The notes under the pieces are model-generated. The model was not told the origin of the DNA. It did no database searches and worked only from the letters and a program-made list of their open reading frames with translations. Below are positions 35,328 to 45,614 of a stretch of DNA of 64,000 bases, in pieces; the stretch's first letter is position 1, and each line of letters begins with the position of its first letter. This DNA is from Weeksellaceae bacterium. GTDB lineage: Bacteria > Bacteroidota > Bacteroidia > Flavobacteriales > Weeksellaceae. The DNA lies in assembly GCA_949788275.1 (NCBI GenBank), contig OX460916.1, positions 124,001 to 188,000 on the forward strand, given 5' to 3'. A program made the translations under genes and the position numbers.

Positions 35328-36152
35328 TTAAAGTTCTTCAATAATTAAACTGGTCGTGTAGTAGGCATTGTCTTGTTCATTCCCAGCAATTACAATTCTT
35401 CGGTCTCTGTTTCCTGTAGCACCTCCTGAGGCTGGGCGAGCAAATAACCGTAGCGTGGTAGCATCATTATTTGTGGTGAATAGGGCTGTTGCAAACGTGA
35501 CTCCGCCCTCTTCATAAGCTTCTGAATTCGATTCAACATATCCCCACGATGAAATCGCTAACGGTTTGTCCGCTGAAAATTTTCCGACGATATATCCGCC
35601 CTGAGGTACGCCAACATCAAGAATACTGATCATCGCGGTGACCCGAAATGTGCGTTGACCACCTGGAAAGACAATTTCGGTAGGGTTGTGTGGCGAAATT
35701 GAAAGATCTTGGATGTTTAGTCCCTGTATTGTAGACCAATCCACAAAATTTTCTTGGTAAGCATCTTTTATCGTCATCATTGGTCCTTGGCGGGTTACGT
35801 GTGCAAACAGTCGTTTCTTTTCAGGACCTCTAAGCTCTCGTTTTCCCATGGGTTTCCATTGAACTGCTTGATGATCGTAATAATAATAGCCTTTTCTATC
35901 GATGAGTTTAAATGCTTTATCCGATTTTGTAGATGGTTCGGTGATGTAAACAATTGTTCCGTCATAGGAATCGCTTAGCATAAGTTCCAATTCGCTCGGT
36001 TTTGCCTTAGGGAATAGTATGCCAACTGGTGTTCGTTGACTGTGATCATTTACGTGAAAAGTGACTTTGGGGTTTTCTTCATTGATGCCCACTTGCGCTA
36101 GGAGGATAAGGGAATTACTTACCCAAATAATACATAAAATAATCGGTTTCAT
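35328..36152 (-). CDS. Secreted hypothetical protein, QVGI paralogue 2
   Basis: 274 residues with signal peptide (ICIIWVSNSLILLA), then QVGINEENPKVTFHVN, YDGTIVYI and KGYYYYDHQAVQW, ending TSLIIEEL. The ATG overlaps the stop of the upstream paralogue by four bases (ATGA). The middle region differs strongly from the paralogues, which fits divergent ligand-binding parts. Family unknown. Confidence 0.7.
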   Translation of the reverse strand: MKPIILCIIWVSNSLILLAQVGINEENPKVTFHVNDHSQRTPVGILFPKAKPSELELMLSDSYDGTIVYITEPSTKSDKAFKLIDRKGYYYYDHQAVQWKPMGKRELRGPEKKRLFAHVTRQGPMMTIKDAYQENFVDWSTIQGLNIQDLSISPHNPTEIVFPGGQRTFRVTAMISILDVGVPQGGYIVGKFSADKPLAISSWGYVESNSEAYEEGGVTFATALFTTNNDATTLRLFARPASGGATGNRDRRIVIAGNEQDNAYYTTSLIIEEL

Positions 36153-36994
36153 ATCTGTTCAATAATTAAATAAGATCCAACTGTTCGATCGTCCGAGCCA
36201 CCTGCTATTTTCGTTCTATTATCAGAGCGTGTAACTTCCACTGAAAACTTTAAACCTTTTGAACCGGTATAGACAATCATGGAAGCGGAGGTTGCTCCAC
36301 CTGCTGTGGAGGAGTGGTTCGATGAGCGAGAGAATCCAGGCGTGGTTGAATAAATAATCCCATCGAAAATAGACGCTTGATTTAAGCGAAAAATACTGGA
36401 GAGTGTCGTGGCCGTTTTTCCGTTTCCATTTGAACCCCCGACACTATATCCTGTTGGTAACATACCTGTTATTTTAAGGGTCATAAAAGGAGGAACTGAA
36501 ACAATACGATTACCATCTTCTAATTGGATTAAGTGGCTTTGATGGCCTTCTAACGGTCCGTCCCAAAAGACTCTCTCTCGCGGTGACTGCATTAAATGAG
36601 TGCGATCCCTATTGACAATTACAACGAGTTTGTCCCTGGATACTGTTTGAGTGCTATCGACCGTTGAAATCCATTTTTTGTGAACATCGTGGTAGATGTG
36701 GGGTCCTCTTGTGAAGATATCCTTTGTTTTCGGTGAACTGGCAGTAGAGTCTATTGGCGAGGTTAGAAACACCATTGCACCATCTTGGTCACGGGTGTAC
36801 TTATTATCGAGTGTAGCCAATTCTTGGGCTGATAGTAGGGGGATAATAACCCCTGGTTTTATAGCGCCATCTGATGCTGCTATATGAAGTGTTGCTTTAG
36901 GATCTTCTGTTCCAATACCTATTTGGGCAGTTGTAAAATTGAAACTTGTCGTTAAAAAGCAAAGCAAGATTAGTTTTGTTGAGATAGGTCTCAT
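36149..36994 (-). CDS. Secreted hypothetical protein, QVGI paralogue 1
   Basis: About 281 residues from the ATG at 36,994 (MRPISTKLILLCF signal peptide); an ATG at 37,057 is also possible. The mature start is QIGIGTEDPKATLHIAAS, then VIIPLLSAQ, QDGAMVFLT and IYHDVHKKW, ending YLIIEQI. First gene of a three-gene operon. The roughly 500 bp upstream is AT-rich and gene-free. Confidence 0.7.
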   Translation of the reverse strand: MRPISTKLILLCFLTTSFNFTTAQIGIGTEDPKATLHIAASDGAIKPGVIIPLLSAQELATLDNKYTRDQDGAMVFLTSPIDSTASSPKTKDIFTRGPHIYHDVHKKWISTVDSTQTVSRDKLVVIVNRDRTHLMQSPRERVFWDGPLEGHQSHLIQLEDGNRIVSVPPFMTLKITGMLPTGYSVGGSNGNGKTATTLSSIFRLNQASIFDGIIYSTTPGFSRSSNHSSTAGGATSASMIVYTGSKGLKFSVEVTRSDNRTKIAGGSDDRTVGSYLIIEQI

Positions 36995-37057
36995 TTTGAT
37001 TGTTTTGAACAAATTTAAAGGCATGAGCGTTTTTATAACAAGAAAATGGTTACTCAT

Positions 37058-37563
37058 TTTTACTATAAGCTAAGCAATTTTTTAACTGTGTTCGGAGAAA
37101 GTAGTGTTGATTTAATTTATTGGTTTTTAATGTATTGTATTTTTTGTTACTGGTTTTAAATAAGCTAATGTTGTTTATTTCCTAGAGTTAAGTAGTGTTG
37201 TGTAAAATGATTTTTCAGCAGAAGTTTTTATCCAAAATACAAGCTAGTTTTTGATGAAAATTTACAAATAAAAAAGTAATAATTTTTTATGAAGTCAAAT
37301 TTTGAGTAGGTATAATACTCGAATTAAGTAGATAAAACACTTTGTTTAAGTAGGTTATTTGTGTTGATTTGAGACCAAAAGATGCATTTTTGGTATAATT
37401 GATTCTCAAAAAGAATAAAAATGGTGAAAATAACACGATTCATCTAAAATTGAAAACATCGAAATTAGAATCCCAATTGCCTATCAATTTATTTTCTTCT
37501 TGTCATATAATCGATTGTATAAGACAGTCTATTAATATAGTATATCAACACTTTTCATCGATT
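37058..37563. other. Intergenic region, nothing recognised
   Basis: About 500 bp of AT-rich DNA upstream of the paralogue operon. A plus-strand open frame (37,399-37,677) runs into the convergent gene and has no coding character. No RNA gene or repeat copy was seen. Confidence 0.5.
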
Positions 37564-38208
37564 TTAAGGCATAATCCCTTTCTTTCCTTTTTCGATGGAA
37601 TGTTGAAGAATGTGGTTTATTTTTTGAAAGTCGATTTCTTGATCTTTTACCTTCTCATCATACAGTTCCATTTTTAATAACCCAATAATGGAGAAATACT
37701 CTTTGGTAAGAATACTGTAATAGTGTTCTATTGCAACCGTATCTGTAGTGACTTGGTTGTGTAAATGTTTATTGGCTTCAAGTAGACGAGCCATATGCTC
37801 TAAAATTTGATCAAAGACCGAGGCTGATGTGTGCATTTGAAGATAACCAAATTCAAAGATGAAATCGTGTAGATTTATGATGTGGACTTCCCCAGGTCGT
37901 TTGGTATTGAGTTGGATTTTGAATTCTTGATCTTGCAGAATGTGATTGAATTTACTTAAGAAATCAAAATAGACTTCTTGTTTTTTTTCAAATACGCGCA
38001 AATGTATTTCCCTTTTTTCTTCACTTTTGGTTTGTCCTTGCAATAGCAATACGGTGATGATTGCTGTAATTACTACGCCTAATAAAGCTCCAAAAACCTG
38101 AGTAGGCAATGTTCCCAATTCGAAAATCTCAAAGAAAAGTGCACTAACAATAAATAATAAAGTGAAAGCAAAGGTTCCTACACGAACCCAATCTATTTTT
38201 TTTAACAT
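37564..38208 (-). CDS. Membrane protein with cytoplasmic helical domain
   Basis: 214 residues. Two N-terminal transmembrane helices (TFAFTLLFIVSALFF and VFGALLGVVITAIITVLLL) are followed by a long charged, helical region with coiled-coil character. No named family. Repeat R2 lies just upstream of its start. Confidence 0.65.
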   Translation of the reverse strand: MLKKIDWVRVGTFAFTLLFIVSALFFEIFELGTLPTQVFGALLGVVITAIITVLLLQGQTKSEEKREIHLRVFEKKQEVYFDFLSKFNHILQDQEFKIQLNTKRPGEVHIINLHDFIFEFGYLQMHTSASVFDQILEHMARLLEANKHLHNQVTTDTVAIEHYYSILTKEYFSIIGLLKMELYDEKVKDQEIDFQKINHILQHSIEKGKKGIMP

Positions 38209-38367
38209 AGCTGCATTATTTAAACAAATCCCATGGTTATTCAGGTGCTGGATCGGATAGCAAATAAAGGGCTTTATCTTACAAAAGCAAAATTGCTTTT
38301 TAGCTTTATTTTAATTTTTAATTGGTAGGTGAATTTAAGGCCTTTAATTTCATGATTAAAACGTGAT

Positions 38368-38482
38368 TTGCGCGAGGGATAGAAGCGGCATCCTTGGTTG
38401 GGCTTTCAAAAAATAGCCCTAGGTACTTTAAAGCTTGTCCAACCAAGATATAGCGGATAGCCCGGCCAGAAGGGCGCGCCCA
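38368..38482 (+). repeat. Dispersed structured repeat, copy R2
   Basis: GCGCGAGGGATAGAAGCGGC begins the 5' block, then ATCCTTGGTTGG. The 3' block has CCAACCAAGATATAGCGGAT, then AGCCCGGCCAGAAGGGCGCG. The arms ATCCTTGGTTGG and CCAACCAAGAT pair. An extra internal hairpin (GGGCT ... AGCCC) fills the loop. It lies between two minus-strand membrane-protein genes. Confidence 0.75.
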
Positions 38483-38535
38483 AATTGTTTTTATATAGGT
38501 CTTGTCTTGCTGGCTCTGTTCTAAGGTGTTGGTGT

Positions 38536-38976
38536 TTAAAGGTCTTCGTCGTAGAGGTCGATAAATGGTCTTGGGTCTTGTTTTTTGATTTGATAATACC
38601 AGTAGACAAATATTCCAATGCCATTACCGAAAATAATCGAGATAATCCATAACAAGCGGTCGTCGCTTTTAATGAGATTGGGATTTTTAACCGCATGGAC
38701 AATAAAGTAGACGAATGAAATAACCCCCGTAAAAAAACCGGTAAATACCAAGAAGATAAAAATAATTAAGTTTCCTAAAAAGGCGGTAAAAAAAGATTTC
38801 GAATTTCCGGTATGTCCTAATTGTGCATCGATGGAGCTAAACATCGAAAAGAAGATGCCAAAGTAACTTAATAAGGCCAAAATAAAGATTGTTAAAGGCA
38901 CAATAGCTAAAATAGCTTGTAGCTTTTGATTGTTTAACAAAGAGGTTAAATCTCTATCCAATAGAATTTTTTTCAT
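38536..38976 (-). CDS. Integral membrane protein, PLDc_N-like
   Basis: 146 residues with three to four hydrophobic helices. The end RLLWIISIIFGNGIGIFVYW, followed by YYQIKKQD, resembles the PLDc_N membrane domain. Its 5' end overlaps uvrC by 23 bp, which makes the start uncertain. Function unknown. Confidence 0.65.
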   Translation of the reverse strand: MKKILLDRDLTSLLNNQKLQAILAIVPLTIFILALLSYFGIFFSMFSSIDAQLGHTGNSKSFFTAFLGNLIIFIFLVFTGFFTGVISFVYFIVHAVKNPNLIKSDDRLLWIISIIFGNGIGIFVYWYYQIKKQDPRPFIDLYDEDL

Positions 38977-40762
38977 CTGAAAAATACGCTTTAATCTTTT
39001 CGGCTCTCGATGGGCCTACAACTTCGGTTAATGCTAACAAAGATGCACTTTTTATTTTTTGAACGGATTTAAAATGTGTTAATAATTCTTTAATTGTTTT
39101 TTCGCCCACACCGGGGATATTTTCCAACTCAGAATTAAAGGCTTGTTTACTTCTTTTTGCGCGGTGACGGGTGATTCCGAAGCGGTGAGATTCGTCACGC
39201 ACCTGTTGCAATACTTTGAGTGTTTCCGAGTTTTTATCTAAATAAAGCGGGTAGGGGTCGTTGGGGTAATAGAGCTCTTCGAGGCGTTTCGCAATTCCGA
39301 TAACGCTTACTTTTCCACGTAACCCCAATTGATCAATTGATTTTAGGGCGGCACTTAATTGTCCTTTTCCACCATCGATTAAGATTAATTGCGGTAGTGT
39401 TTCTCCTTCTTCTAATACGCGTGAATAGCGTCTGTAAATGACTTCTTCCATGGTGGCAAAATCATTGGGGCCTTCGACTGTTTTAACGTTGAAGATGCGG
39501 TAATCTTTTTTACTGGGTTTTCCATCTTTAAAAACCACACAAGCTGAAACGGCATTGGTTCCTTGAATGTTCGAGTTATCGAATCCTTCGATATGGCGTG
39601 GTTCATTGGGTAAGCGAAGATCGGTCTTCATTTGTTGCATGATCCGATTGGTATGGCGATCAGGATCGAGGATTTTGGTTTGCTTCAGTTGTTCTAATCT
39701 GAAAATACGGGTGTTTTTTAAAGACAAATCAATGATATGTCTTTTTTCACCAATTTTAGGAACCGTTATTTTTTTACCAGGAATCTCGATATCCAATTCG
39801 AAAGGGACATAGATTTCGTGCGATGTTAATTGAAAACGTTCGGTGAATTCTATAATGGCTCGTAGCAAGAGTTCTTCATCGGGCTCATCTAATTTCTTTT
39901 TCCATTCTTCGGTATAGGATTGAATGATTGAACCGTGGTGTATTTTTAAGAAATTGACATAGGCGTATTCCTCGTCTGATGTAATTGAGAATACATCGAC
40001 ATTGGAAATGAAAGGACTAACAATGGTTGATTTTGCTTGGTAATGCACCAATAAATCGAGTTTTTCTTTAACGATTTGCGCTTTTTCAAATGCTAAATCT
40101 TGTGCATAAGCGAGCATTTTATCTTGAAGATAGCTTTTAGCATCGTTAAATTCGCCTTTTAATAGATTGCGAATGGCTTTTATTTGAAGGTTGTAATCTT
40201 CTTCAGCTTGATAGCCTTCACAGGGACCTTGACAGTTACCGATGTGGTATTCTAAACAAACTTTGTACTTATGGTTCGCTATGTTTTTAACACTAAGGTC
40301 GTAGGCACATGTTCGTATTTGGTACAAATCTTTGATTAAACCCATAAGTATTTTCATGGTGCGAATACTGGAGTAAGGGCCAAAGTATTCTGAACCATCT
40401 TTAATGACTTGGCGGGTAGACATAATGCGTGGAAAGCGCTCATTTTTAATGCAAATCCACGGATAGGTCTTACCATCTTTTAGGAGAATATTGTAACGAG
40501 GTTGATGCTCTTTAATAAGGTTGTTTTCTAAAAGCAAAGCATCGTATTCGGTGTTGACATTGATGGTTTTAATGGCATCAATGTTTTTAACCAATACGTT
40601 GGTGCGATTCGAGTCGTGCACTTTATTGAAGTAAGAACTTACGCGTCGTTTTAGGTTTTTAGCCTTCCCGATATAGAGTAAGTCTCCTTTTTTATTATAA
40701 TATTGATATACGCCAGGCGTTTCGGGCAAGGTGGCCACGATTAGTTTTAAATGCTCTTTCAT
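38954..40762 (-). CDS. uvrC: Excinuclease ABC subunit C
   Basis: 602 residues. GIY-YIG nuclease domain at the start (PGVYQYYNKKGDLLYIGKAK). A UVR motif near residue 210, the RNase H-like C-terminal nuclease (GFDNSNIQGTNAVSACVVF; LILIDGGKGQL) and a HhH pair (IPGVGEKTIKELLTHF) follow. It makes both incisions in nucleotide excision repair. Its start overlaps the helicase-nuclease stop by four bases. Confidence 0.97.
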   Translation of the reverse strand: MKEHLKLIVATLPETPGVYQYYNKKGDLLYIGKAKNLKRRVSSYFNKVHDSNRTNVLVKNIDAIKTINVNTEYDALLLENNLIKEHQPRYNILLKDGKTYPWICIKNERFPRIMSTRQVIKDGSEYFGPYSSIRTMKILMGLIKDLYQIRTCAYDLSVKNIANHKYKVCLEYHIGNCQGPCEGYQAEEDYNLQIKAIRNLLKGEFNDAKSYLQDKMLAYAQDLAFEKAQIVKEKLDLLVHYQAKSTIVSPFISNVDVFSITSDEEYAYVNFLKIHHGSIIQSYTEEWKKKLDEPDEELLLRAIIEFTERFQLTSHEIYVPFELDIEIPGKKITVPKIGEKRHIIDLSLKNTRIFRLEQLKQTKILDPDRHTNRIMQQMKTDLRLPNEPRHIEGFDNSNIQGTNAVSACVVFKDGKPSKKDYRIFNVKTVEGPNDFATMEEVIYRRYSRVLEEGETLPQLILIDGGKGQLSAALKSIDQLGLRGKVSVIGIAKRLEELYYPNDPYPLYLDKNSETLKVLQQVRDESHRFGITRHRAKRSKQAFNSELENIPGVGEKTIKELLTHFKSVQKIKSASLLALTEVVGPSRAEKIKAYFSDEKNSIG

Positions 40763-43700
40763 TGATCTACTGCTACAACCGTAATTTTCTCATTCACGTC
40801 ATCGATATACACCAATAACTTTGCCTGAATGGTATAGCCCAAAGATCGGAAAAAATCGGCATATTGATTCACCTGTATATAGTGGGTGGTTTGGGTTTGT
40901 CCTGTTTTATAATCGATAATGGTACAGTTGTTATGGGCGTCTATAACCACGCGATCTGCTCTAAAAATAGCGCCATCCGCATCGATAAAGTCGCGCTCAT
41001 TTAAAACGGTCAAGTCTTTTTGAAAGTAAGGCTCAAGTTCGGGATGATCCATTAAAAGATCCATCATATGATGAATACGGGCTATATTTTCACTGGAAAT
41101 TGCACCCCGTTTTTTTTCAAGTGACAACACATCTTCCAATTCTCCGCGGTGATTTAACTTCGATAAAACCAAGTGGATTGCATTAGCAAATTCGGTTCGT
41201 TCTAATTTTAAAGCGGCGTTTTCTGAATTGGTGTTGATGATTAGTTTCGTGCTCCAATCGTAGGAATACAAGGGTAATTGCAGTGATTCGCTACTTTGTT
41301 CTTCTATGGTTGAGGTGCGTTGATTTGTTCCATAAAGGGCAATTGATGGGCCGCTTTCCCCTTTTGTTTTTACAAAATCTTCTAGGTAGACCGATACCGT
41401 GAGTGCGCTCGCATTGGGTTTTGGTTGAAGCGCTAAGATGTATAATTGTTCCTTCGCTCGTGTTGTAGCCACATAAAGGGTGTTAATCTTATCGAGTTGG
41501 GTCAGGTTTTCTTCTTCTTGAATCTTGGCTTGAATGGTTTGATTTTTTATGGCTTTTAAATCTTTGTTAATGGTCACAAAAAAGGATTCGAAGGGATTGT
41601 CATCTTCTTTTTCCAACGGAATCCATATTTTATCTTTGGTATTCATGGTCCAATCGATAAACGGTACAATAACCACCGGAAATTCTAATCCTTTCGATTT
41701 ATGAATCGTCATAATTTGAACGGCGTCTACGCCTTTCGGAGTACGTATACTAGCTTTATCTTTGGCATTGCTCCAGAATTCTAAAAACGAATTTAAATCG
41801 GACTCATTGTGAGCGCTAAAATCCAAAACAACATCAAGAAAGCTCATTAAATAAGCCGTTGCTTGACGATTTAAATGGAGCGCGCGAATGGCTTTTTCGG
41901 TAAAATCGTACAAGGCTAAGTTTTCATCTTCAATAAAACCAAGATCAATCCCTACCTCTTTGCATAAACGAATAAACCCATTGATCTTTTTGTTTAATGC
42001 TTTTTCAATGGTTTGTGTAAGATCGTCGGTAAAAAACAAGTTCAATTCATAAGCCACCAATAAGAAATGAATCTTACTCTGCTCATCCATGGGGTTAGCC
42101 GTAATTTTATACAATGCTTCCAAGAGCTGAATTTCGTAGGCATTCTTTAAAAGAAGGGCCTCATTGGATATCACGGTGATGTTATTTTCCGTAAGATGAT
42201 TAGCGACCAAGACGCCTTCCCCGTTTGTTCTAACAAGAATTGTAATCTCTTGTAAGGTAAAACCGTTTTGAACACATTGTTGAATCTTCTCAAGAATAAG
42301 CGCTAGATTTCGCTCGTTGAATTCTTTCTTGGAGTTTCCTTGCTTTTCAATAAAGTCAATATGTACATAACCATCGGTTCGCTTGTTGGTTAATTGTTTA
42401 TTTCCCACTTCATACAATTGTTGAAATTCAGGGAGGTTTAATTGGGGAGCGATAAACGAATACAAAGCATTGTTAAAATCGATAATATTTTGATGGCTTC
42501 GCCAGTTGGTGGCTAAGTTTTCTACTTTTATTTTCTCTTCTTCAGCGTGTTCAATCAAACGAATCATCTGAGCCGGATTACCACCTCGCCAACGATAAAT
42601 CGATTGTTTTGCGTCACCTACTAAAATAATGGTATCGGTTTGCGATCGGGCATTTTCAATCAATGGCTGTAAATTGTTCCATTGAAGGGTAGAGGTATCT
42701 TGAAATTCATCGATAAAATAATGATGGTAGCGCGAACCAATTCGTTCATAGATAAAATGAGCCGGTTGTTCCTGGAGGTTTTTGGAGATAATGGTATTGA
42801 ATTCGTTGATCAATAAAGTGTTGGATTCCTTTTTTAAGGTATCCAATGATTTTTCAACTTCATTGATTAAGGTAATCGATGAAATGTTTTTTTGAATAGA
42901 CGATAGAAGAATTAAGCGATTGTTAATCAACATAACCTTGTTGTATAGCTCTTTAAATTGTGGGAAAATCTGTTCTGCCGAAGCATTTTTTACTTTTTCC
43001 ACATACAAACCGTCCATATCTTTTTGATTGCTATCGGTCGGGAAAATAATAGCATTGTCTTTATTGTTTTTCAATTTAAGAAAGAACGAGGCAATGCTAC
43101 GGCTTTTACCGGGTAAATCGTCCGACGACAAGCCGTGTAGTTTCAGCAATTCAAAAAATTCATCAGCCAAAATTTCGTAACCACTTTTAAGGATACGTAC
43201 TTCCTGAAACAAGGTTTTTCGATAGGCCGAGAAGTCCTCCAACGATACTTTTCGCAACCGATCTAATTCTTGTAAATGGCGGTCGTTGGTAATGGTAACG
43301 GTTTCTGACGTTAAAGCCTTTCGGATATCCCATGACTTATCATCATCCATATTGTCCATGGCAATTCCAACAATGGTTTTTGTCAACTCCTCGTTTTCAC
43401 CAATTTTAGAATACAATAAATCGACCGACTCTTCAATCACTTCTTGGGTATTCATTTCGACATCAAAATTCATCGATAATCCTAAATCCTGGGCAAAGGA
43501 TTTCATTAACCGCAGATTGAATTTATCAATGGTAGAAATCGAAAATTTCGAATAATTGTGTAAAATAGCAATTAAGATGCGTTTCGCTTTTTCTTGAATA
43601 TCTTTCGGTTTTAACGATAATTCCTCGGCTAGGGAAAGCAGGTAATCGTCCGATTTAGGATCTACATCCGCTAATTCTTCCAATTGCTCAATAATCCGTT

Positions 43701-43869
43701 CTTTCATCTCATTAGCCGCTTTATTGGTAAACGTTATGGCTAAAATATGTTCAAAATAATAGACATTTTCATGTTGCAATAGAATCGAAATAAATTCTTT
43801 GACCAATGTATACGTCTTCCCTGCACCTGCCGAAGCATTATATATCTTAAAATCCCCTGGTTGTAACAC
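40759..43869 (-). CDS. UvrD-like helicase-nuclease (AddA/RecB family)
   Basis: 1,036 residues. Motif Ia/Walker A is IYNASAGAGKTYTLVKEF. Other SF1A motifs: AITFTNKAANEMKER, YFIDEFQDTSTLQW, VGDAKQSIYRWRGG and IMTIHKSKGLEFPVV. A C-terminal PD-(D/E)XK nuclease has RADRVVIDAHNN then IIDYKTGQT. It is the larger subunit of an AddAB/RecBCD-type end-resection enzyme. No AddB partner is in the window. Confidence 0.9.
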   Translation of the reverse strand: MLQPGDFKIYNASAGAGKTYTLVKEFISILLQHENVYYFEHILAITFTNKAANEMKERIIEQLEELADVDPKSDDYLLSLAEELSLKPKDIQEKAKRILIAILHNYSKFSISTIDKFNLRLMKSFAQDLGLSMNFDVEMNTQEVIEESVDLLYSKIGENEELTKTIVGIAMDNMDDDKSWDIRKALTSETVTITNDRHLQELDRLRKVSLEDFSAYRKTLFQEVRILKSGYEILADEFFELLKLHGLSSDDLPGKSRSIASFFLKLKNNKDNAIIFPTDSNQKDMDGLYVEKVKNASAEQIFPQFKELYNKVMLINNRLILLSSIQKNISSITLINEVEKSLDTLKKESNTLLINEFNTIISKNLQEQPAHFIYERIGSRYHHYFIDEFQDTSTLQWNNLQPLIENARSQTDTIILVGDAKQSIYRWRGGNPAQMIRLIEHAEEEKIKVENLATNWRSHQNIIDFNNALYSFIAPQLNLPEFQQLYEVGNKQLTNKRTDGYVHIDFIEKQGNSKKEFNERNLALILEKIQQCVQNGFTLQEITILVRTNGEGVLVANHLTENNITVISNEALLLKNAYEIQLLEALYKITANPMDEQSKIHFLLVAYELNLFFTDDLTQTIEKALNKKINGFIRLCKEVGIDLGFIEDENLALYDFTEKAIRALHLNRQATAYLMSFLDVVLDFSAHNESDLNSFLEFWSNAKDKASIRTPKGVDAVQIMTIHKSKGLEFPVVIVPFIDWTMNTKDKIWIPLEKEDDNPFESFFVTINKDLKAIKNQTIQAKIQEEENLTQLDKINTLYVATTRAKEQLYILALQPKPNASALTVSVYLEDFVKTKGESGPSIALYGTNQRTSTIEEQSSESLQLPLYSYDWSTKLIINTNSENAALKLERTEFANAIHLVLSKLNHRGELEDVLSLEKKRGAISSENIARIHHMMDLLMDHPELEPYFQKDLTVLNERDFIDADGAIFRADRVVIDAHNNCTIIDYKTGQTQTTHYIQVNQYADFFRSLGYTIQAKLLVYIDDVNEKITVVAVDQ

Positions 43870-43991
43870 GCTATCTTTTTATTCGGTTAATACTAATCGC
43901 TTTTTCAAAGCTACAAAAAAAGGAAGCCATACCATGACTTCCTCTAGATGAAGGCGTATATTTTAGATAAAAAATTTTAAACGTTGTTCTT

Positions 43992-45611
43992 TTAGTCAAT
44001 GACTACTGTGCCATTTGCCTTGGTCATTTTAAAAGTGAATTTACGAACATCGCGTTCATTGTTATTTTTATCTGTATTGACGTTACTATAAACAACGGTT
44101 GTACCTATGCCTTTAATCCCTTGTTTTTTAATGGTTGTCGGTTGAAGATTCGATACCATTTCGGTCGTCAATTTCGTTCCGCTCTTCATTGAGAATATTT
44201 TCTTGCCATCAACGATTTCTACGGTCAGGGGTTCTTCATTTATCGCGTTCTTACTGATAATTCGGATAGAATTTTTTTTCATATCGCTTAAATCAACCGA
44301 TACCGGGTTATCGATGGGCATGTCATTAACCGTTCTTCTGTCAATCGAAATAGACTTAATTCCCTTGTATTTAGTCGTCGTTGCGGGCGTATGTTCTTGG
44401 TCAACATAATACACGAGTGAATCATTGATCACAATAGAATTTCGCTGACCAGCTTTTTTCTCAACATTTATTTTTTTAATTAAATCTGTCGGATAGTTGG
44501 ATAATTGTTCTTTCGTTATTTCCTGTAGTTTTTTCGTTAAAGAGTCATGTATTAAATGCCGTTCATTCAATAGTACAACAGGTTGTTTTATGGTTTTAAC
44601 CTCTTTATCTAGGGGGTTATTAGAAGTATTAAGGATGGGTTGTGTGTCTTCACGTTGTTCTGTTATTTCAATCAAAGAAGAATTTTTAGGGAGATTAGGT
44701 ACGATGGGCTGAGCTATCAAATGCTCCAATGCATGCGATTTTTGTTGTAGCTCTTTGGCAAAACTTTTCTGACCAAATAAAACAAAAGAACTCAGTAAAA
44801 AGGGAATAGCAGCGACTGATAGTAAACCAATTTTACGTTTCGATGTCTTTTTGGTCATCATCAACAAGCGTTTTTTGGTCAAGATAAAATTAAAATTACT
44901 CGCCATTACCGAAGGTGATTGTAGCGCCAGGCAATCTACAATTTGGTGTTGATAAGTTTTTAAATCAATGCCATTTTTTAATACATAAGCATCCGCCAAA
45001 AACTCATGGTTTAACTTAATGGCTTTTTTATAGAAATAGATAAATGGGTTAAACCAACATAAAACCTGAAACAGTTCAATGAATAAAATATCCCACGAAT
45101 GCCGTTGAATACAGTGTGCCTTCTCGTGTTGAATAAGGTTAGGATGTATGGTTTTAAAACTCCGTTTCTCAATAAAAATATACTTTAAAAAACTGTAAGG
45201 TTGCTGTGGCTCTTCTTCCAGAACATAGACTACCTCATGCGCGTTCACTTTATCGTTCTTTTTAATTTTAAACATCAAAACCAATAAATTTCTTAGAAAT
45301 TGCATCACCAAGAAAGTACCCATTAGAAAATAGACGCCTATTATAGTATTTTGCCAACTAATGGCCGTAGAAGGTTCTTTTATTAGCGGAGGGTTCTGAG
45401 CTAAATACGCCAATAATTCGGGCGAAATAGCCAAAGCAGCTTCACTTATCGGTATATGTACCGTGTACAAAGGCGCAATCAGGGCGAACACCAAGGCGAA
45501 TAGCAAATAAAACCGATTAACGGTATACATGCTTTCACGCTCTAAGAACAATTTATAAAATGAAAATAAAAAGCCAGAGCAAAGAATAAATTTTATCAAA
45601 TAGGCTATCAT
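43992..45611 (-). CDS. M56-family membrane metallopeptidase (BlaR1-like)
   Basis: 539 residues. N-terminal transmembrane helices surround the zinc site HEKAHCIQRHSWD, and a further helix lies near residue 275. The C-terminal half is periplasmic and carries repeated short KGIKSISID-type segments instead of a penicillin-binding domain. By family analogy it senses an envelope signal and leads to cleavage of the BlaI repressor. It follows blaI by 3 bp. The inducer is not known. Confidence 0.88.
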   Translation of the reverse strand: MIAYLIKFILCSGFLFSFYKLFLERESMYTVNRFYLLFALVFALIAPLYTVHIPISEAALAISPELLAYLAQNPPLIKEPSTAISWQNTIIGVYFLMGTFLVMQFLRNLLVLMFKIKKNDKVNAHEVVYVLEEEPQQPYSFLKYIFIEKRSFKTIHPNLIQHEKAHCIQRHSWDILFIELFQVLCWFNPFIYFYKKAIKLNHEFLADAYVLKNGIDLKTYQHQIVDCLALQSPSVMASNFNFILTKKRLLMMTKKTSKRKIGLLSVAAIPFLLSSFVLFGQKSFAKELQQKSHALEHLIAQPIVPNLPKNSSLIEITEQREDTQPILNTSNNPLDKEVKTIKQPVVLLNERHLIHDSLTKKLQEITKEQLSNYPTDLIKKINVEKKAGQRNSIVINDSLVYYVDQEHTPATTTKYKGIKSISIDRRTVNDMPIDNPVSVDLSDMKKNSIRIISKNAINEEPLTVEIVDGKKIFSMKSGTKLTTEMVSNLQPTTIKKQGIKGIGTTVVYSNVNTDKNNNERDVRKFTFKMTKANGTVVID

Positions 45612-45614
45612 AGG

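Noticed and set aside
37399-37677. 92-codon plus-strand frame
   Set aside because: Low-complexity AT-rich sequence running into the opposite gene at 37,564; no start context or family.
38406-38702. 98-codon minus-strand frame
   Set aside because: It covers repeat R2 and the end of a real gene in another frame.
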